Assembly (NCBI GenBank): GCA_007130265.1
Contig: SLST01000035.1
Location: forward strand, 1 to 7,578
DNA: 7,578 nucleotides
Direction: 5' to 3'
Origin: Spirochaetales bacterium
Lineage (GTDB): Bacteria; Spirochaetota; Spirochaetia; DSM-27196; SLST01
A program made the translations under genes and the position numbers. Within the stretch, counting starts at the first letter, position 1; each line of letters opens with the position of its first letter. Shown here one piece after another: positions 6,915 through 7,578 of this stretch. A model generated the notes under the pieces. That model saw only the letters and a program-made list of their open reading frames with translations. It did not search any database and had not been told where the DNA came from.

Positions 6915-7577
6915 CTACTCCTTGCGCGGTCCGCCGAACATCGTGTTGAAGAACTTCTCCGCCTCGACCCGAGCGTTCTCGAGGCCCTCGCCGATGTCGC
7001 CTACCGCCTTCGCGAGCGGATCCTTCGACGCCTTGAGCTCCTCCTCGTAGCTCTTGCTCGCCTCACTGAAGTCGCTTGCCACGTCCTCCTCCGCCGCGTC
7101 GCGACGCGGGTAGGTGCCGGAGAGCACCTCCCCGTACGACCCGTCGGTCGCCCACCCCTTGATCGCACGCAGGCGCAGGACGGGGAAGGGATGCGACTGG
7201 CCCATCAGGTTGAGAAGCTTGTAGACGCCGTCGAGCACGTCGCCTCCGGCGTCATAGTCGTCGGCCTGCCGCTCAAACTCCGCGTTCTCCATCTCGTCAA
7301 GGCGTCGGCCTCCGGCGAGCTTCATGAGAAGCGTCGTGCTCACCTCCGGTCGCTGCACGACGAGCAGCCCGGCACGGTCGGCGCTGAGCTCGCTCTTGCG
7401 GTCCCACTCCTTGAGCGCGGCGAGCACGCCTATGAGCACAATCTGCGCGACCGGAATGCGCACGACGACCGCCGCCATATTGAGCAGGAACCAGAGGAGC
7501 GTCTTGTAGAGGACGTGGCCGCTGAGGATATGGCTGAGCTCGTGCGCGATGACCGCGAGGAGCTCGTCGTCGTCGAG
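6915..7577 (-). CDS. M48 family zinc metallopeptidase, C-terminal part (N-terminus outside window)
   Basis: The frame is open to the window edge, giving 220 visible residues; an ATG at 7478 is internal because the catalytic motif lies upstream of it. AVIAHELSHILSGH (7524-7565) carries the HEXXH zinc site, with His12 and His16 as ligands and Glu13 catalytic. ELSADRAG follows, with Glu63 as the likely third ligand in the M48 ExxxD motif. Between them lie two hydrophobic stretches (about residues 22-39 and 42-54) that could be membrane segments, as in HtpX-like members. SHPFPVLRLRAIKGW (near residues 130-145) is the usual later M48 block. The end is an acidic, probably helical tail finishing in GGPRKE. 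Members of this family degrade misfolded or membrane proteins; the exact subgroup cannot be set without the N-terminus. Confidence 0.92.
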   Translation of the reverse strand, partial: LDDDELLAVIAHELSHILSGHVLYKTLLWFLLNMAAVVVRIPVAQIVLIGVLAALKEWDRKSELSADRAGLLVVQRPEVSTTLLMKLAGGRRLDEMENAEFERQADDYDAGGDVLDGVYKLLNLMGQSHPFPVLRLRAIKGWATDGSYGEVLSGTYPRRDAAEEDVASDFSEASKSYEEELKASKDPLAKAVGDIGEGLENARVEAEKFFNTMFGGPRKE

Positions 7578-7578
7578 C

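Noticed and set aside
1..7578. tRNA, rRNA, CRISPR, insertion sequence or attachment sites
   Set aside because: Reading both strands I saw no cloverleaf-like segment, no short direct repeats with regular spacers, no transposase motif and no terminal inverted repeats with flanking duplications.

Overview
The window is a high-GC stretch (my estimate is a little over 60%) of a bacterial chromosome. It carries four protein genes and no RNA gene, insertion sequence or CRISPR array that I could see. About two thirds of it is the 3' part of one giant exported-protein gene on the + strand. Its C-terminal Ig-like domain (DGTVVK / WDGTNAGGRTVASGLYFIRV / DEIRKVLV) most resembles, from memory, the end domain of large surface proteins of Spirochaetales. 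FlgD-type Ig domains also occur in Gemmatimonadota, Eisenbacteria-like and Fibrobacterota lineages, so the spirochaete assignment is tentative.

Layout: (1) 2-5101, + strand: a 5'-truncated protein of at least 1699 residues. It has a filamentous-haemagglutinin-like repeat region, a linker region, several SbsA-type ('Big_5-like') Ig units and a terminal FlgD-like Ig domain. (2) 5114-6286, - strand: a 390-residue lipoprotein with carbohydrate-binding-module-like beta-sandwich sequence, convergent with the giant gene and only 12 bases from it. (3) 6369-6821, - strand: a PrxQ/BCP thiol peroxidase. (4) 6915-7577, - strand: the C-terminal part of an M48 zinc metallopeptidase; its N-terminus lies beyond the window edge.

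The three - strand genes run in the same direction but are separated by 82-93 bases holding candidate hairpins and sigma70-like promoters. They look more like separately transcribed neighbours than one tight operon. The giant protein and the lipoprotein are both envelope proteins and could be functional partners at the cell surface, but only proximity supports that. The M48 peptidase and the peroxiredoxin are ordinary envelope-quality-control and peroxide-detoxification genes.

I see no convincing new defence or mobile system. The points most worth a second look are the architecture and amino-acid composition of the giant protein (no cysteine, about four lysines), its long-period repeats, a 12-bp perfect inverted repeat within its coding sequence, and a dyad lying between the putative -35 and -10 elements of the peroxiredoxin promoter.
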